Positions 44,642-53,137 of a stretch of 64,000 bases of DNA are shown piece after piece. Source of the DNA: Alphaproteobacteria bacterium (lineage in GTDB: Bacteria > Pseudomonadota > Alphaproteobacteria > Micropepsales > Micropepsaceae). How positions within the stretch are numbered: position 1 is the first letter of the stretch; every line of letters begins with the position of its first letter. The notes beneath the pieces were generated by a model. That model searched no databases. It was not told the DNA's origin and saw only the letters and a list, made by a program, of their open reading frames with translations. The stretch is taken from the NCBI GenBank assembly GCA_017308375.1, contig JAFKEW010000049.1:115286-179285 (forward strand), written 5' to 3'. The position numbers and the translations under genes are program-made.

Positions 44642-46561
44642 ATGCGCAAACGTGCCTTTATTTCCACTCTGATGCTTTTGGCGGGGACGGCACCCGCCGC
44701 ATCCGCTGCCGATCTCGAAACCGTGGTGGTGACCGCCACCCGCAGCGCCCAGCCCGCGGCCCTGACCGGCGAATCCATTTCCGTCATCACGGCGGATGAA
44801 CTGCAGCGCCAGCAGATCAGCTTCGTCAACGACGCGCTGAGCCAGGTGCCGGGCCTGACCTCGGTGCGCAATGGCGGGGTGGGCCAGAACGCCACCATCG
44901 GCGTGCGTGGCGCACCGGCGGGCCAGACCCTGGTGCTGATCGACGGCGTTCGCATCAACGACGCCAGCAGCACCGATGGCCAGGCACTTCTGGGCGACCT
45001 TCTCGCCAACAATATCGACCGGATCGAAATTCTGCGCGGGCCGCAATCCACCCTTTACGGCAGCGATGCGATGGGCGGTGTGGTCAACGTGCTGACCCGG
45101 CGCGGCGGGGATGCGCCGGTTTCCGGTACCGCGCTGGCCGAAGGCGGTTCGTTCGATACCTTTCACGCCAATGCGGCGGTGAACGGCACAGTGGACGGCA
45201 TCGAATATGGCGGCGCCGTCAACAGTTATGCCACCAACAGCGTGTCGGCGGCGGATGCGCGCAACGGCAATAGTGAGGCCGACGGCTATCACAATTTCGG
45301 CGCCACCGGGAATGTGCGCGTGCCGGTCAACGATTGGGCGAGCGTCGATTTGCGCGCCTATTACGCCCGCGCCCGCGGCAGTTTCGACGGCTATCCGCCA
45401 CCAAGCTATACCTTTCAGGATACCCACGAATTCAATCGCAACACGCTGTTCGCAGGCTATGCCGGGCTGAACATCACAGCATTGGATGGCCGCCTGCACA
45501 ATCGCGTGGGCTTCATGGGTTCTTCCAGCAACCGGGAAAATTTCGATCCCACCATGGGCACCGCCAACAATTATTTCGGCAAGGGCTCTGCCACACGGTT
45601 TGAATATCAGGGTGTGTTCGATCTCAACGCGAATAACCAGATCGTGTTCGGCGCCGAAAGCGAACGCACCACCTTCAAGACACAGAGTGTGTTCGATTTC
45701 CCGCCGGTGCCGACCCTGGGGGCGCGCCGCATCACCAGCGGTTATGGCCAGTGGCAGACCACGTTGTTCGATCAGCTCACGCTGACCGGCGGCGTCCGCT
45801 ATGACGGCGACAGCGAATTCGGCGGCCACACCTCGCTCAAATTCGCCGGTGCGTGGCAATTGCCGGACGGGGCAACGGTGCTGCACGCCAATTACGGCGA
45901 CGGTTTCAAGGCGCCGACGCTTTATGAAATGTACTCGCAATATTCCAACCCGCTGCACGCGCTGGCACCCGAAACCGCGCGCGGCTGGGAAGTGGGTGCG
46001 GCACGGCAATTCCTAGATGGCGATCTCAGCGCCAGCCTGACCTGGTTTTCGCGCCACACCCACAACCAGATCGACTTCGTGTCGCCGCCCTGTTTCACCG
46101 CACCGGCACCCGCCATCTGCGCCGTGCGCCCGTTCGGCTATTATGAAAATCTGGTCGAAACGCGCGCCCGCGGTATCGAGGCGGAAATCGTGGCGCAACT
46201 GCCGTGGGATGTTGCAGCGCACGTCAATTACACCTTCCTCGACACGCGCGATGAAGGAACGCTGGCACCGCTGGCACGGCGGCCCGCCCATAGCGGCAAT
46301 GCCGGTCTGGTCTGGACCCCCATGCCGGGGGCCACGCTAGGCACCGAAATCGCCTATATCGGGCCGCGCTTCGATTCACCGGCCAAAGGCGGCCATCTGC
46401 CGGGTTATGCGCTGGTCAATGTTTTCGGCGAATACCCGGTGGCGGCGCATCTGACGCTGTTCGGGCGGATCGAAAACCTGTTCGACCGGCATTATGAGCC
46501 GGTTTTGGGCTATGGCGCGGCCGGGCGCGCAGCCTATGCGGGCCTTCGCGTGGCCTTCTAG
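44642..46561 (+). CDS. btuB: TonB-dependent vitamin B12 receptor BtuB
   Basis: 639 residues. Signal peptide to about residue 22, TonB box ETVVVTATR at 25-33, plug domain (ISVITADELQRQ to about 150, with VRGAPAGQTLVLIDGVRI and LRGPQSTLYGSDAMGGVVN), then a 22-strand barrel ending in the terminal phenylalanine of outer-membrane proteins. Control by the cobalamin riboswitch at 44304-44448 strongly supports corrinoid uptake. No btuFCD genes are adjacent. Confidence 0.95.
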   Translation: MRKRAFISTLMLLAGTAPAASAADLETVVVTATRSAQPAALTGESISVITADELQRQQISFVNDALSQVPGLTSVRNGGVGQNATIGVRGAPAGQTLVLIDGVRINDASSTDGQALLGDLLANNIDRIEILRGPQSTLYGSDAMGGVVNVLTRRGGDAPVSGTALAEGGSFDTFHANAAVNGTVDGIEYGGAVNSYATNSVSAADARNGNSEADGYHNFGATGNVRVPVNDWASVDLRAYYARARGSFDGYPPPSYTFQDTHEFNRNTLFAGYAGLNITALDGRLHNRVGFMGSSSNRENFDPTMGTANNYFGKGSATRFEYQGVFDLNANNQIVFGAESERTTFKTQSVFDFPPVPTLGARRITSGYGQWQTTLFDQLTLTGGVRYDGDSEFGGHTSLKFAGAWQLPDGATVLHANYGDGFKAPTLYEMYSQYSNPLHALAPETARGWEVGAARQFLDGDLSASLTWFSRHTHNQIDFVSPPCFTAPAPAICAVRPFGYYENLVETRARGIEAEIVAQLPWDVAAHVNYTFLDTRDEGTLAPLARRPAHSGNAGLVWTPMPGATLGTEIAYIGPRFDSPAKGGHLPGYALVNVFGEYPVAAHLTLFGRIENLFDRHYEPVLGYGAAGRAAYAGLRVAF

Positions 46562-46618
46562 AATGGCGCATGGCGTGGCAAGGTTCGGTGAATCGTTATT
46601 GACCGGACTTTGCCTCCC

Positions 46619-49600
46619 ATGAAATTTCGCTCCCTGCTCATCGCCAACCGCGGTGAGATTGCCATCCGCATCGCACGCGCCGCCGCGGATCTGAACATCC
46701 GCGCCGTCGCGGTTTATTCCGCAGACGATGCCGATGCCCTGCACGTCAAGATCGCCGATGAGGCGCGCGCGCTGCCGGGAAGCGGGCCGGCCGCCTATCT
46801 CGATCACGGCCAGATCATCGCCACCGCCAAGGAAGCCGGATGCGATGCCATCCATCCCGGCTATGGTTTCCTGAGCGAGAATACGGATTTCGCCGCCGCC
46901 TGTGCCGCCGCGGGCCTGACCTTCATCGGGCCAAGCCCGGATGTGCTGCGCGTGTTCGGCGACAAGGCGAAAGCGCGCGCGCTGGCGGACCGGTTCGGCG
47001 TGCCGGTGCTGCAAGGCACCAGCGGCCCCACCAGCCTGGCCGAAGCGCGCGATTTTCTGAAAAGCCACGGCGCCATCATCATCAAGGCGATCGCGGGCGG
47101 CGGCGGGCGCGGCATGCGCATCGTCACCGCGGCCGATCAGTTGGAGGAAGCCTACAACCGCTGCCGGTCGGAAGCCCGCGCCTCGTTCGGGATCGACGAG
47201 GTTTATGTCGAAGCCTTCATGGCCAATGCGCGCCATATCGAGGTGCAGGTGGCAGGCGACGGCAAAAGTGCGGTCCATTTCTGGGAACGCGATTGCACCC
47301 TGCAGCGCCGCCACCAGAAGATTGTCGAAATCGCGCCGGCGCCGTTTCTGGACGAAAAGCTGCGCCGCCAGTTGCTGGATGCCGCCGTTTGGCTGGCAGA
47401 TGATGTGAAGTTGAGGGGGCTCGCCACTTTCGAGTTTCTGGTCGATCCCGCGCCGAAAAAGCGCAGCCCCGAATTCGCCTTCATCGAAGCCAATCCCCGG
47501 CTTCAGGTCGAACACACCGTGACAGAAGAGGTGACCGGCACCGATCTGGTCGCGGTGCAGATCCGCCTTGCGCAAGGGGCAAGCCTGGAAGAACTGGGCC
47601 TGAAGCAGAACGCCATCGCCCGGCCGCGCGGCTTTGCCATGCAATTGCGGGTGAATGTGGAGCGCATCGCTGCCGACGGCACCATCAAACCGTCGGGCGG
47701 CACGCTCACCACCTATTCCAGTCCGGCTGGCCCCGGCGTGCGGGTGGATGGTTGCGGTTACGAAGGCTATCGCACCAATCCGTCTTTCGATCCGCTGCTG
47801 GCCAAGCTGATCGTGCATGGCGAAAGTTTCGCGCAAAGCCTGTCGCGCGGGCGCCGTGCACTCGGCGAATTCGCGATTGCCGGTGCCGACACCAATCTCG
47901 GCTTTCTGCACGCGCTGATCGCGAACCCGGCCCTGAGCGAAGGCAAGGTTCACACCCGCTTTGTGGAAGAAAATCTTCCCGCGTTGGTCGATGCGGCTGC
48001 GAAGTGGCAGCCACTGCATCTTCCCGCGGCCGCCGCGGCGCAAACCGCACCGGCGGCTGTAAAAGTGGCGGCGCCGGACGGCACTGTGGCCGTCATCGCG
48101 CCGATGCAGGCCAAGATCGTCAGCATCGACGCCGAACCCGGCGCACTGGTGCGCGAAGGCGCGGCGATTGCCGTGCTGGAAGCGATGAAGATGGAACATC
48201 TGGTCGGCAGCGCCGTATCAGGCCGGGTGCATTCGATCGCGGCCAAGCCGGGCGATGTGCTGGGCGAAGGCGAAGCCATCCTGTTCGTGCTGCCGGAAAC
48301 CGTGGCCGCCGCCGAGGCGGAAGCCGAAAAAACCATCGACCCCGATCATATCCGCCAGGACCTGCGGGATTCGATCGACCGCCACGCCTTCAGCTTTGAC
48401 GAGAACCGGCCGGCCGCGGTGGCGCGCAGGCGCAAGACCAACCAGCGCACCGCGCGCGAGAACGTGGCCGATCTGGTCGACCCCGGCAGCTTCATCGAAT
48501 ATGGCGCACTGGCTTTCGCGGCCCAGCGCCGCCGCCGCACGCTGGACGATCTGATCCAGAACACACCGGGCGACGGCATCATCACCGGCATCGGCACCGT
48601 CAACGCGCAATCGTTCGGGGAGCATGCCGCGCGCTGCGCGGTGATGGCCTATGACTACACCGTGCTGGCCGGCACGCAGGGCGCGATGAACCACCGCAAG
48701 AAGGATCGCCTTCTGAAAGTGGCGGAGGAATGGAAACTTCCCATCGTCTGTTTTGCCGAAGGCGGCGGCGGGCGCCCCGGCGACACCGATTTTCCCGGTG
48801 TTGCCGGTCTCGACACCCCGACCTTCCGCGCCTATTCGCAATTGAGCGGGCTGGTGCCGCGTGTCGGCATCAATTCCGGGCGCTGTTTCGCAGGCAACGC
48901 GGCGCTGCTGGGTGCAAGCGACGTCATCATCGCCACCGCCAATTCCAATATCGGCATGGGTGGGCCCGCGATGATCGAGGGCGGCGGGCTTGGCGTTTAC
49001 AGGCCCGAAGAAGTCGGCCCGATGAGCGTGCAGGTACCGAACGGCGTGGTCGACATCGCAGTGGCCGACGAGATCGAGGCGGTGGCCGCCGCCAAGCAGT
49101 ATCTCGGTTATTTTCAGGGCGACCTGAAGGAATGGAACGCCGCCGATCAGCGCAATCTGCGCCACCTGATCCCGGAAAACCGGCTGCGCGTCTATGAAAT
49201 CCGCAAAGTGATCCACGCGTTGTGCGATACCGGATCGGTGCTCGAAATGCGGCCCGAATTCGCGCCCGGGATGATTACCGCGCTGGTGCGGATCGAAGGC
49301 AAACCGTTCGGCCTGATCGCCAACAACCCGATGTATCTGGCGGGCGCGATCGACGGGCCCTGTGCCGACAAGGCGGCGCGCTTCATGCAGCTTTGCGACG
49401 GTTTCGGTCTTCCCATCATCTCGCTTTGCGATACGCCGGGATTCATGGTGGGACCGGAAGCGGAGAAAACCTCTCTGGTGCGCCGCGTCAGCCGTATGTT
49501 CGTCGTCTCCGGCACCATGAGCGTGCCGGTATTCACCGTGGTCCTGCGCAAAGGTTACGGCCTTGGTGCACAGGCGATGGCGGCGGGCAGTTTCCACGCC

Positions 49601-49903
49601 CCGTTCTTCATCGTGTCATGGCCCACCGGCGAATTCGGCGGCATGGGACTGGAAGGTGCGGTGCGGCTTGGCTACCGCAAAGAGCTGGAGGCGGAGCCCA
49701 CGCCGGAAGCGCGCGAAGCCCTGTTCCAGAAGATGGTGGCGCAATCCTACGCCCGCGGGCGCGCCACCAACATGGCAGCCTATCTCGAAATCGACGATGT
49801 GATCGATCCGTCGGATACACGGCGCTGGATCATGCGCGGCTACCGCTCGCTGCCGCCAACCCAGCCCACCGGCAAGCGACGCACGGTGATCGATACCTGG
49901 TAA
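46619..49903 (+). CDS. Single-chain biotin-dependent acyl-CoA carboxylase (LCC-like)
   Basis: About 1094 residues joining all three parts: biotin carboxylase (1 to about 450; LLIANRGEIAIRIARAA, IKAIAGGGGRGMRIV, FIEANPRLQVEHTVTE), biotinyl domain with the biotin lysine in EAMKMEH near residue 524, and a carboxyltransferase covering N and C halves (about 580-1090; ENVADLVDPGSF, GGPAMIEGGGLGVY, FGGMGLEGAVRLGYRKEL). Single-chain enzymes like this are known as long-chain acyl-CoA carboxylases in mycobacteria and Rhodopseudomonas. ATG 46619 fits; no good ribosome site precedes it. It lies 57 bp after btuB. Confidence 0.9.
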   Translation: MKFRSLLIANRGEIAIRIARAAADLNIRAVAVYSADDADALHVKIADEARALPGSGPAAYLDHGQIIATAKEAGCDAIHPGYGFLSENTDFAAACAAAGLTFIGPSPDVLRVFGDKAKARALADRFGVPVLQGTSGPTSLAEARDFLKSHGAIIIKAIAGGGGRGMRIVTAADQLEEAYNRCRSEARASFGIDEVYVEAFMANARHIEVQVAGDGKSAVHFWERDCTLQRRHQKIVEIAPAPFLDEKLRRQLLDAAVWLADDVKLRGLATFEFLVDPAPKKRSPEFAFIEANPRLQVEHTVTEEVTGTDLVAVQIRLAQGASLEELGLKQNAIARPRGFAMQLRVNVERIAADGTIKPSGGTLTTYSSPAGPGVRVDGCGYEGYRTNPSFDPLLAKLIVHGESFAQSLSRGRRALGEFAIAGADTNLGFLHALIANPALSEGKVHTRFVEENLPALVDAAAKWQPLHLPAAAAAQTAPAAVKVAAPDGTVAVIAPMQAKIVSIDAEPGALVREGAAIAVLEAMKMEHLVGSAVSGRVHSIAAKPGDVLGEGEAILFVLPETVAAAEAEAEKTIDPDHIRQDLRDSIDRHAFSFDENRPAAVARRRKTNQRTARENVADLVDPGSFIEYGALAFAAQRRRRTLDDLIQNTPGDGIITGIGTVNAQSFGEHAARCAVMAYDYTVLAGTQGAMNHRKKDRLLKVAEEWKLPIVCFAEGGGGRPGDTDFPGVAGLDTPTFRAYSQLSGLVPRVGINSGRCFAGNAALLGASDVIIATANSNIGMGGPAMIEGGGLGVYRPEEVGPMSVQVPNGVVDIAVADEIEAVAAAKQYLGYFQGDLKEWNAADQRNLRHLIPENRLRVYEIRKVIHALCDTGSVLEMRPEFAPGMITALVRIEGKPFGLIANNPMYLAGAIDGPCADKAARFMQLCDGFGLPIISLCDTPGFMVGPEAEKTSLVRRVSRMFVVSGTMSVPVFTVVLRKGYGLGAQAMAAGSFHAPFFIVSWPTGEFGGMGLEGAVRLGYRKELEAEPTPEAREALFQKMVAQSYARGRATNMAAYLEIDDVIDPSDTRRWIMRGYRSLPPTQPTGKRRTVIDTW

Positions 49904-49913
49904 TGCCCACTTT

Positions 49914-50756
49914 TTAATATGTGCCGGAGACCAGCATGAAGGCCGGGCGTGTCACCGCGTAAAGTCCGCGCCTGCCGGGCAGCGCTTCAAAGAACGGCAC
50001 CACCTTGTCCGGCATTTCCGCATTGCCGGTGATGAGATAGCCGTCTTCCGCCAGGGTGCCCGCCAGCCGGTCGAGCACGCGCGCCTTCACCGGCTCCTCG
50101 AAATAGATCAGCACGTTGCGGCAGAACACGGCATCCACCGTGCCCACCCAGCCCGCATCGTCCAGCAGGTTGAAAGTGCGAAACTGGATCATGCGGCCGA
50201 GGCGGCCCGCGATGCGCCATTTGTCGCCTTCCTGATTGAAATAGGTGATCAGGCGGCGGATACCCAGACCGCGCTGGACCTCATAACTGGTATAAAGCCC
50301 TTCACGCGCACGCGCGATGGATTGCGAATTGAGATCGGTCGCGATCAGCTCGATATCCCAGCCCTCGGCCAGCAGCGGCGTCTCCTGCAGCAGCATGGCG
50401 AGCGAATAGACTTCCTGCCCGGTGGAGACCGCACAACACCAGATGCGCAATTTGCGCGTGGCGGCACGCCTGAGCGCCAGCACCGGAAGCACGGCATCGC
50501 GAAACTGTTCAAACGGCGCGCGGTCGCGAAAAAACCAGGTGTCGTTGGTGGTCAGCGCCTCTGTCGCCGCGCGCCACATCGCCTCGCGGCCATGGCGCAA
50601 AAGATCGCGCAACAGCGCATCGGCCTTGCGGAAACCGAACTGCCGCGCAACCGGGGTCAGCCGGCTTTCGATCAGATGGGTTTTGGCGGGATTGAGCGCG
50701 ATGCCTGTGCGCCGCTTCAGAAGCTCCACCAGCAATGCGATATCGGCCGGATTCAT
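49914..50756 (-). CDS. cheR: CheR-type chemoreceptor methyltransferase
   Basis: 280 residues: N-terminal helical domain with RTGIALNPAKTHLIESRL and TNDTWFFRDRAPFEQF, SAM-binding IWCCAVSTGQEVYSLAM, IATDLNSQ and CRNVLIYFEEPVKARVL. It would methylate receptor glutamates. No cheA, cheB or receptor genes are nearby; it follows a CheY-like gene by 40 bp and ends convergent with the carboxylase. Confidence 0.9.
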   Translation of the reverse strand: MNPADIALLVELLKRRTGIALNPAKTHLIESRLTPVARQFGFRKADALLRDLLRHGREAMWRAATEALTTNDTWFFRDRAPFEQFRDAVLPVLALRRAATRKLRIWCCAVSTGQEVYSLAMLLQETPLLAEGWDIELIATDLNSQSIARAREGLYTSYEVQRGLGIRRLITYFNQEGDKWRIAGRLGRMIQFRTFNLLDDAGWVGTVDAVFCRNVLIYFEEPVKARVLDRLAGTLAEDGYLITGNAEMPDKVVPFFEALPGRRGLYAVTRPAFMLVSGTY

Positions 50757-50796
50757 CGCAGGGCATCCACCCCGGTATGCAAAGGGCCGCCGAACC

Positions 50797-51162
50797 TCAC
50801 GCCATGCCGATTTCCGCCAGTTTCGATTGCAGGCTTTCGCGATCGAACGGCTTCATGATGTATTCGTTGGCGCCCGCACCCAAGGCATCGTTGATATGCC
50901 CGACATTGTTTTCGGTGGTGCAGAACACCACAACCGGATGGGCGCCGTTCGCCTGCCGCCGCAGCGTGCGGAGGAATTCGAGATAAGACATGCTGGGCAT
51001 GTTCGAATCGAGCAGGATCACATCCGGCATGCGATGGCGGCAGGCTTCAAGCGCCATCTGGCCGCTTTCGGCTTCGGATGTTTCAAACGACAGATCTTCC
51101 AAAATACGCGAAGCGACACGGCGTATGACACGGCTGTCGTCCACGATCATGCAATGCTTCAT
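50797..51162 (-). CDS. CheY-like single-domain response regulator
   Basis: 121 residues, receiver only: acidic pair DD at 8-9, phospho-acceptor D52 in VILLDSNMP, and K104 in YIMKPF. ATG 51162 follows GGGGGAGAG. It lies between chpT and cheR in the same direction. It may take phosphate from the ChpT relay or serve CheR-linked chemotaxis. Confidence 0.9.
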   Translation of the reverse strand: MKHCMIVDDSRVIRRVASRILEDLSFETSEAESGQMALEACRHRMPDVILLDSNMPSMSYLEFLRTLRRQANGAHPVVVFCTTENNVGHINDALGAGANEYIMKPFDRESLQSKLAEIGMA

Positions 51163-51261
51163 GATACGGCACTCTCCCCCGGCCGCAGAACACCGGCCAA
51201 TGGCCTGAAGTCTATGGACCGAAGGTAAATGTGCCCTGAATGAACCGCGTTTCCGGTGCGG

Positions 51262-51367
51262 GGGCCAGTAACGCACCAACCACCGCACACTTTTCCTGGA
51301 ACCGCTCTCTTATTTATCGCGGTTCCCCGGCGCAAAACCGCTGCACACTTTTCCTGGAACCGCTTTT
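51262..51367. repeat. Dispersed repeat, two copies of the CACACTTTTCCTGGAACCGCT core
   Basis: The 20-base core CACACTTTTCCTGGAACCGC occurs twice, near 51286 and 51345, separated by a TTATTTATCGCGGTTCCCCGG stretch that can pair with the first core. It fills the space between the CheY-like gene and chpT, ending at the chpT stop. Confidence 0.8.
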
Positions 51368-51988
51368 TTAACCCGCCGCCAGTTCGACGCCGTTTTCTTT
51401 CGCGGTCAGGGTCAGGCCTGCGTTCAGCGAACGTGACAGCTTGTGCGCCAGATAGGGCTGGATGCCGCGCGCGTCATGCGGGGTGGCAGTGGCATCGCCA
51501 CGCACGGCCTTTTCCACTTCATCCGGCACGCGCGCGTTCTGGCCCACACCCGTCACAGTGAAGGCCGGTGCATGTTCATCGGTGCTGGTGGTGACGGTGA
51601 CGTGGCCGCCGCGGGGCAGGCAATCCGCCGCCAGCACGGTTGCATTCATCAGAAGTTTCGCCCAGTCCTTGGGCCAGTGAACCGGCGCGGCCTGCCAATC
51701 GACCGCAATCTTGGTACCTTCCACCAGCCCGGTGACCAATCGGCCCACTTCACCGAGATCGAGTTCCGCACCCGCAGACCCCGCAGCACCAAAGGCGATG
51801 CGCATGAACTGCAGCCGCGCCAGCGCCTGTTCCGCCGAACTGGTGACAAGTTTCAGCGCGTCCGCCCGCATGGCGGCATCGCGCTCATCCTCCAGCACCT
51901 CAAGCCCGTTGACGACCGCACCCAAAGGACCAACCAGGTCATGGCAGACGCGGCTCACCAGAAACGCGGCGAATTCAATATCGTTCAT
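51368..51988 (-). CDS. chpT: Histidine phosphotransferase ChpT
   Basis: 206 residues. H16 in VSRVCHDLVGPLGAVVNGLEVL is the phospho-relay histidine; SAEQALARLQFMRIAFGAAG and the degenerate ATPase-like C-terminal domain (WAKLLMNATVLAADCLPRGG) fit ChpT. It passes phosphate from CckA to CtrA and CpdR. ATG 51988 follows GGAGG. With gcrA, it shows the CtrA cell-cycle circuit. Confidence 0.9.
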   Translation of the reverse strand: MNDIEFAAFLVSRVCHDLVGPLGAVVNGLEVLEDERDAAMRADALKLVTSSAEQALARLQFMRIAFGAAGSAGAELDLGEVGRLVTGLVEGTKIAVDWQAAPVHWPKDWAKLLMNATVLAADCLPRGGHVTVTTSTDEHAPAFTVTGVGQNARVPDEVEKAVRGDATATPHDARGIQPYLAHKLSRSLNAGLTLTAKENGVELAAG

Positions 51989-52103
51989 CGGGCCTCCAGC
52001 GGGCACAACATGCTTTCACTTTGGTAACACTAGAGGGGCGCCATTAAGGAACGCTTAACGGGATGGAAGCGCTGCAACGGAGCCCGCTTGCAGGCGCCAC
52101 AAA

Positions 52104-52136
52104 GAAAAATGCGGTTGCAGAAAACTGCAACCGCAT
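52104..52136 (-). terminator. Terminator of the PEP-CTERM gene
   Basis: Perfect 12-bp arms ATGCGGTTGCAG (52109-52120)/CTGCAACCGCAT (52125-52136) with a 4-base loop, then a T run on the minus strand. Confidence 0.88.
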
Positions 52137-52157
52137 CCTTTCAGAGAAACAGACGAT

Positions 52158-52769
52158 TCAGGCGCGCGCCTTGTGGCGGGAAAAACCAAGGCCCAACAGC
52201 CCCGCACCCAGAAGCGAAATGGTCAGCGGTTCGGGAACACCGGCGATGGGCGGATCGATCAGCGCGAAAACGAAATCGTTGTAATCGTAATCGCCGTGCA
52301 TGCGGTCTTCGAAACCGATGTAATAGACGATGTGCGCGGTATCGAGCAGGCTGTCGATCACGGTCGCCGCACCCTCGGGCATCGAGAATATGCCGAGGTC
52401 GGCATAATCCGCCGTGATCCGGGCGTGGTAGTAACCGTCCGCGGCCGTATTCGCCGTATCGAACACGCTGGTGACCGTCGTGTTGGCCAGCGTGAAATTC
52501 AGGACCCCGGTATGGCTGCCGAGATCGACGATCGTTCCGGGCGCCGTAGCGGTGCAGCTGGCGCCGGATTTGTTGCAGAAGACATTGGCCGGACCATCGG
52601 TCATGGACAGGACCGAACGGTCCCCGGCATCGCCGCCGATATAGACCAGCTTCACATTGCCGTTGACGTACAACGCCGGCGGCGCCGATGTGATCGGGCT
52701 GGCCGAAGCGGACGCCCCAAAGGCCATGGCGGCCGCGAAACCAAGAGCAAAAATCGCATGAAGACGCAT
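52158..52769 (-). CDS. PEP-CTERM sorted exported protein
   Basis: 203 residues. Signal peptide to about residue 23 (ASASA/SP), mature region with FEDRMHGDYDYNDFVFALID, a DxDxND-type calcium-binding-like motif also seen in DUF4114 proteins, and the C-terminal sorting signal VPEPLTISLLGAGLLGLGF followed by RHKARA. An exosortase would cleave at this signal; none is in the window. A sigma-54-type promoter at 52805-52822 precedes it and a strong terminator follows. Confidence 0.9.
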   Translation of the reverse strand: MRLHAIFALGFAAAMAFGASASASPITSAPPALYVNGNVKLVYIGGDAGDRSVLSMTDGPANVFCNKSGASCTATAPGTIVDLGSHTGVLNFTLANTTVTSVFDTANTAADGYYHARITADYADLGIFSMPEGAATVIDSLLDTAHIVYYIGFEDRMHGDYDYNDFVFALIDPPIAGVPEPLTISLLGAGLLGLGFSRHKARA

Positions 52770-52804
52770 CGATTGAACCCCGCACTGAACACTTGGCTAT
52801 GGTT

Positions 52805-52822
52805 AAGCAAGAGTGGGGCCAA
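52805..52822 (-). promoter_or_regulatory. Sigma-54-type promoter of the PEP-CTERM gene
   Basis: The minus strand reads TTGGCCCCACTCTTGCT, with the invariant GG and GC exactly 10 bases apart as in -24/-12 elements. Only two of the conserved positions differ from YTGGCACGNNNNTTGCW. The ATG at 52769 is about 36 bases downstream, giving a short leader. RpoN-dependent control of PEP-CTERM genes through PrsK/PrsR is known in other bacteria. Confidence 0.65.
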
Positions 52823-52862
52823 GCAAATCAGGCATGGATTCCCGCGAGCCCGACGCCGGGAA

Positions 52863-52983
52863 CTGTAAAAGTTCATGACAGCACTGACAATAGGGCTTTG
52901 CTGCCGGACGGCAAAACCGCTAGCGATTCCGCCATTCCGGGTGACGGGCGCCACAGAACCCGGCCTGTCCAGGAACTTTACAG
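52863..52983. promoter_or_regulatory. Inverted pair of CTGTAAA-GTTC motifs, candidate activator sites
   Basis: CTGTAAAAGTTCATGACAG (52863-52881, plus strand) resembles CTGTAAAGTTCCTGGACAG (52965-52983, minus strand). Each begins CTGT and ends ACAG. They lie about 70 and 170 bp upstream of the predicted sigma-54 start, a normal distance for enhancer-binding protein sites. They could instead serve cysQ at 53138. Confidence 0.5.
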
Positions 52984-53137
52984 CCCGTTCGGGCTGAAAA
53001 CCGCCAATTCCTCTTGCGACGGGCGGCCTCTCCGGCCACAAACCGCAACGGGCCAATACCGAAAGCCTTACAACGAAGCGGCCCTGTAACAACCGCGCGC
53101 CGGCCGGAACCGGCGCCGGGAACCCGGAAAGACTGGA

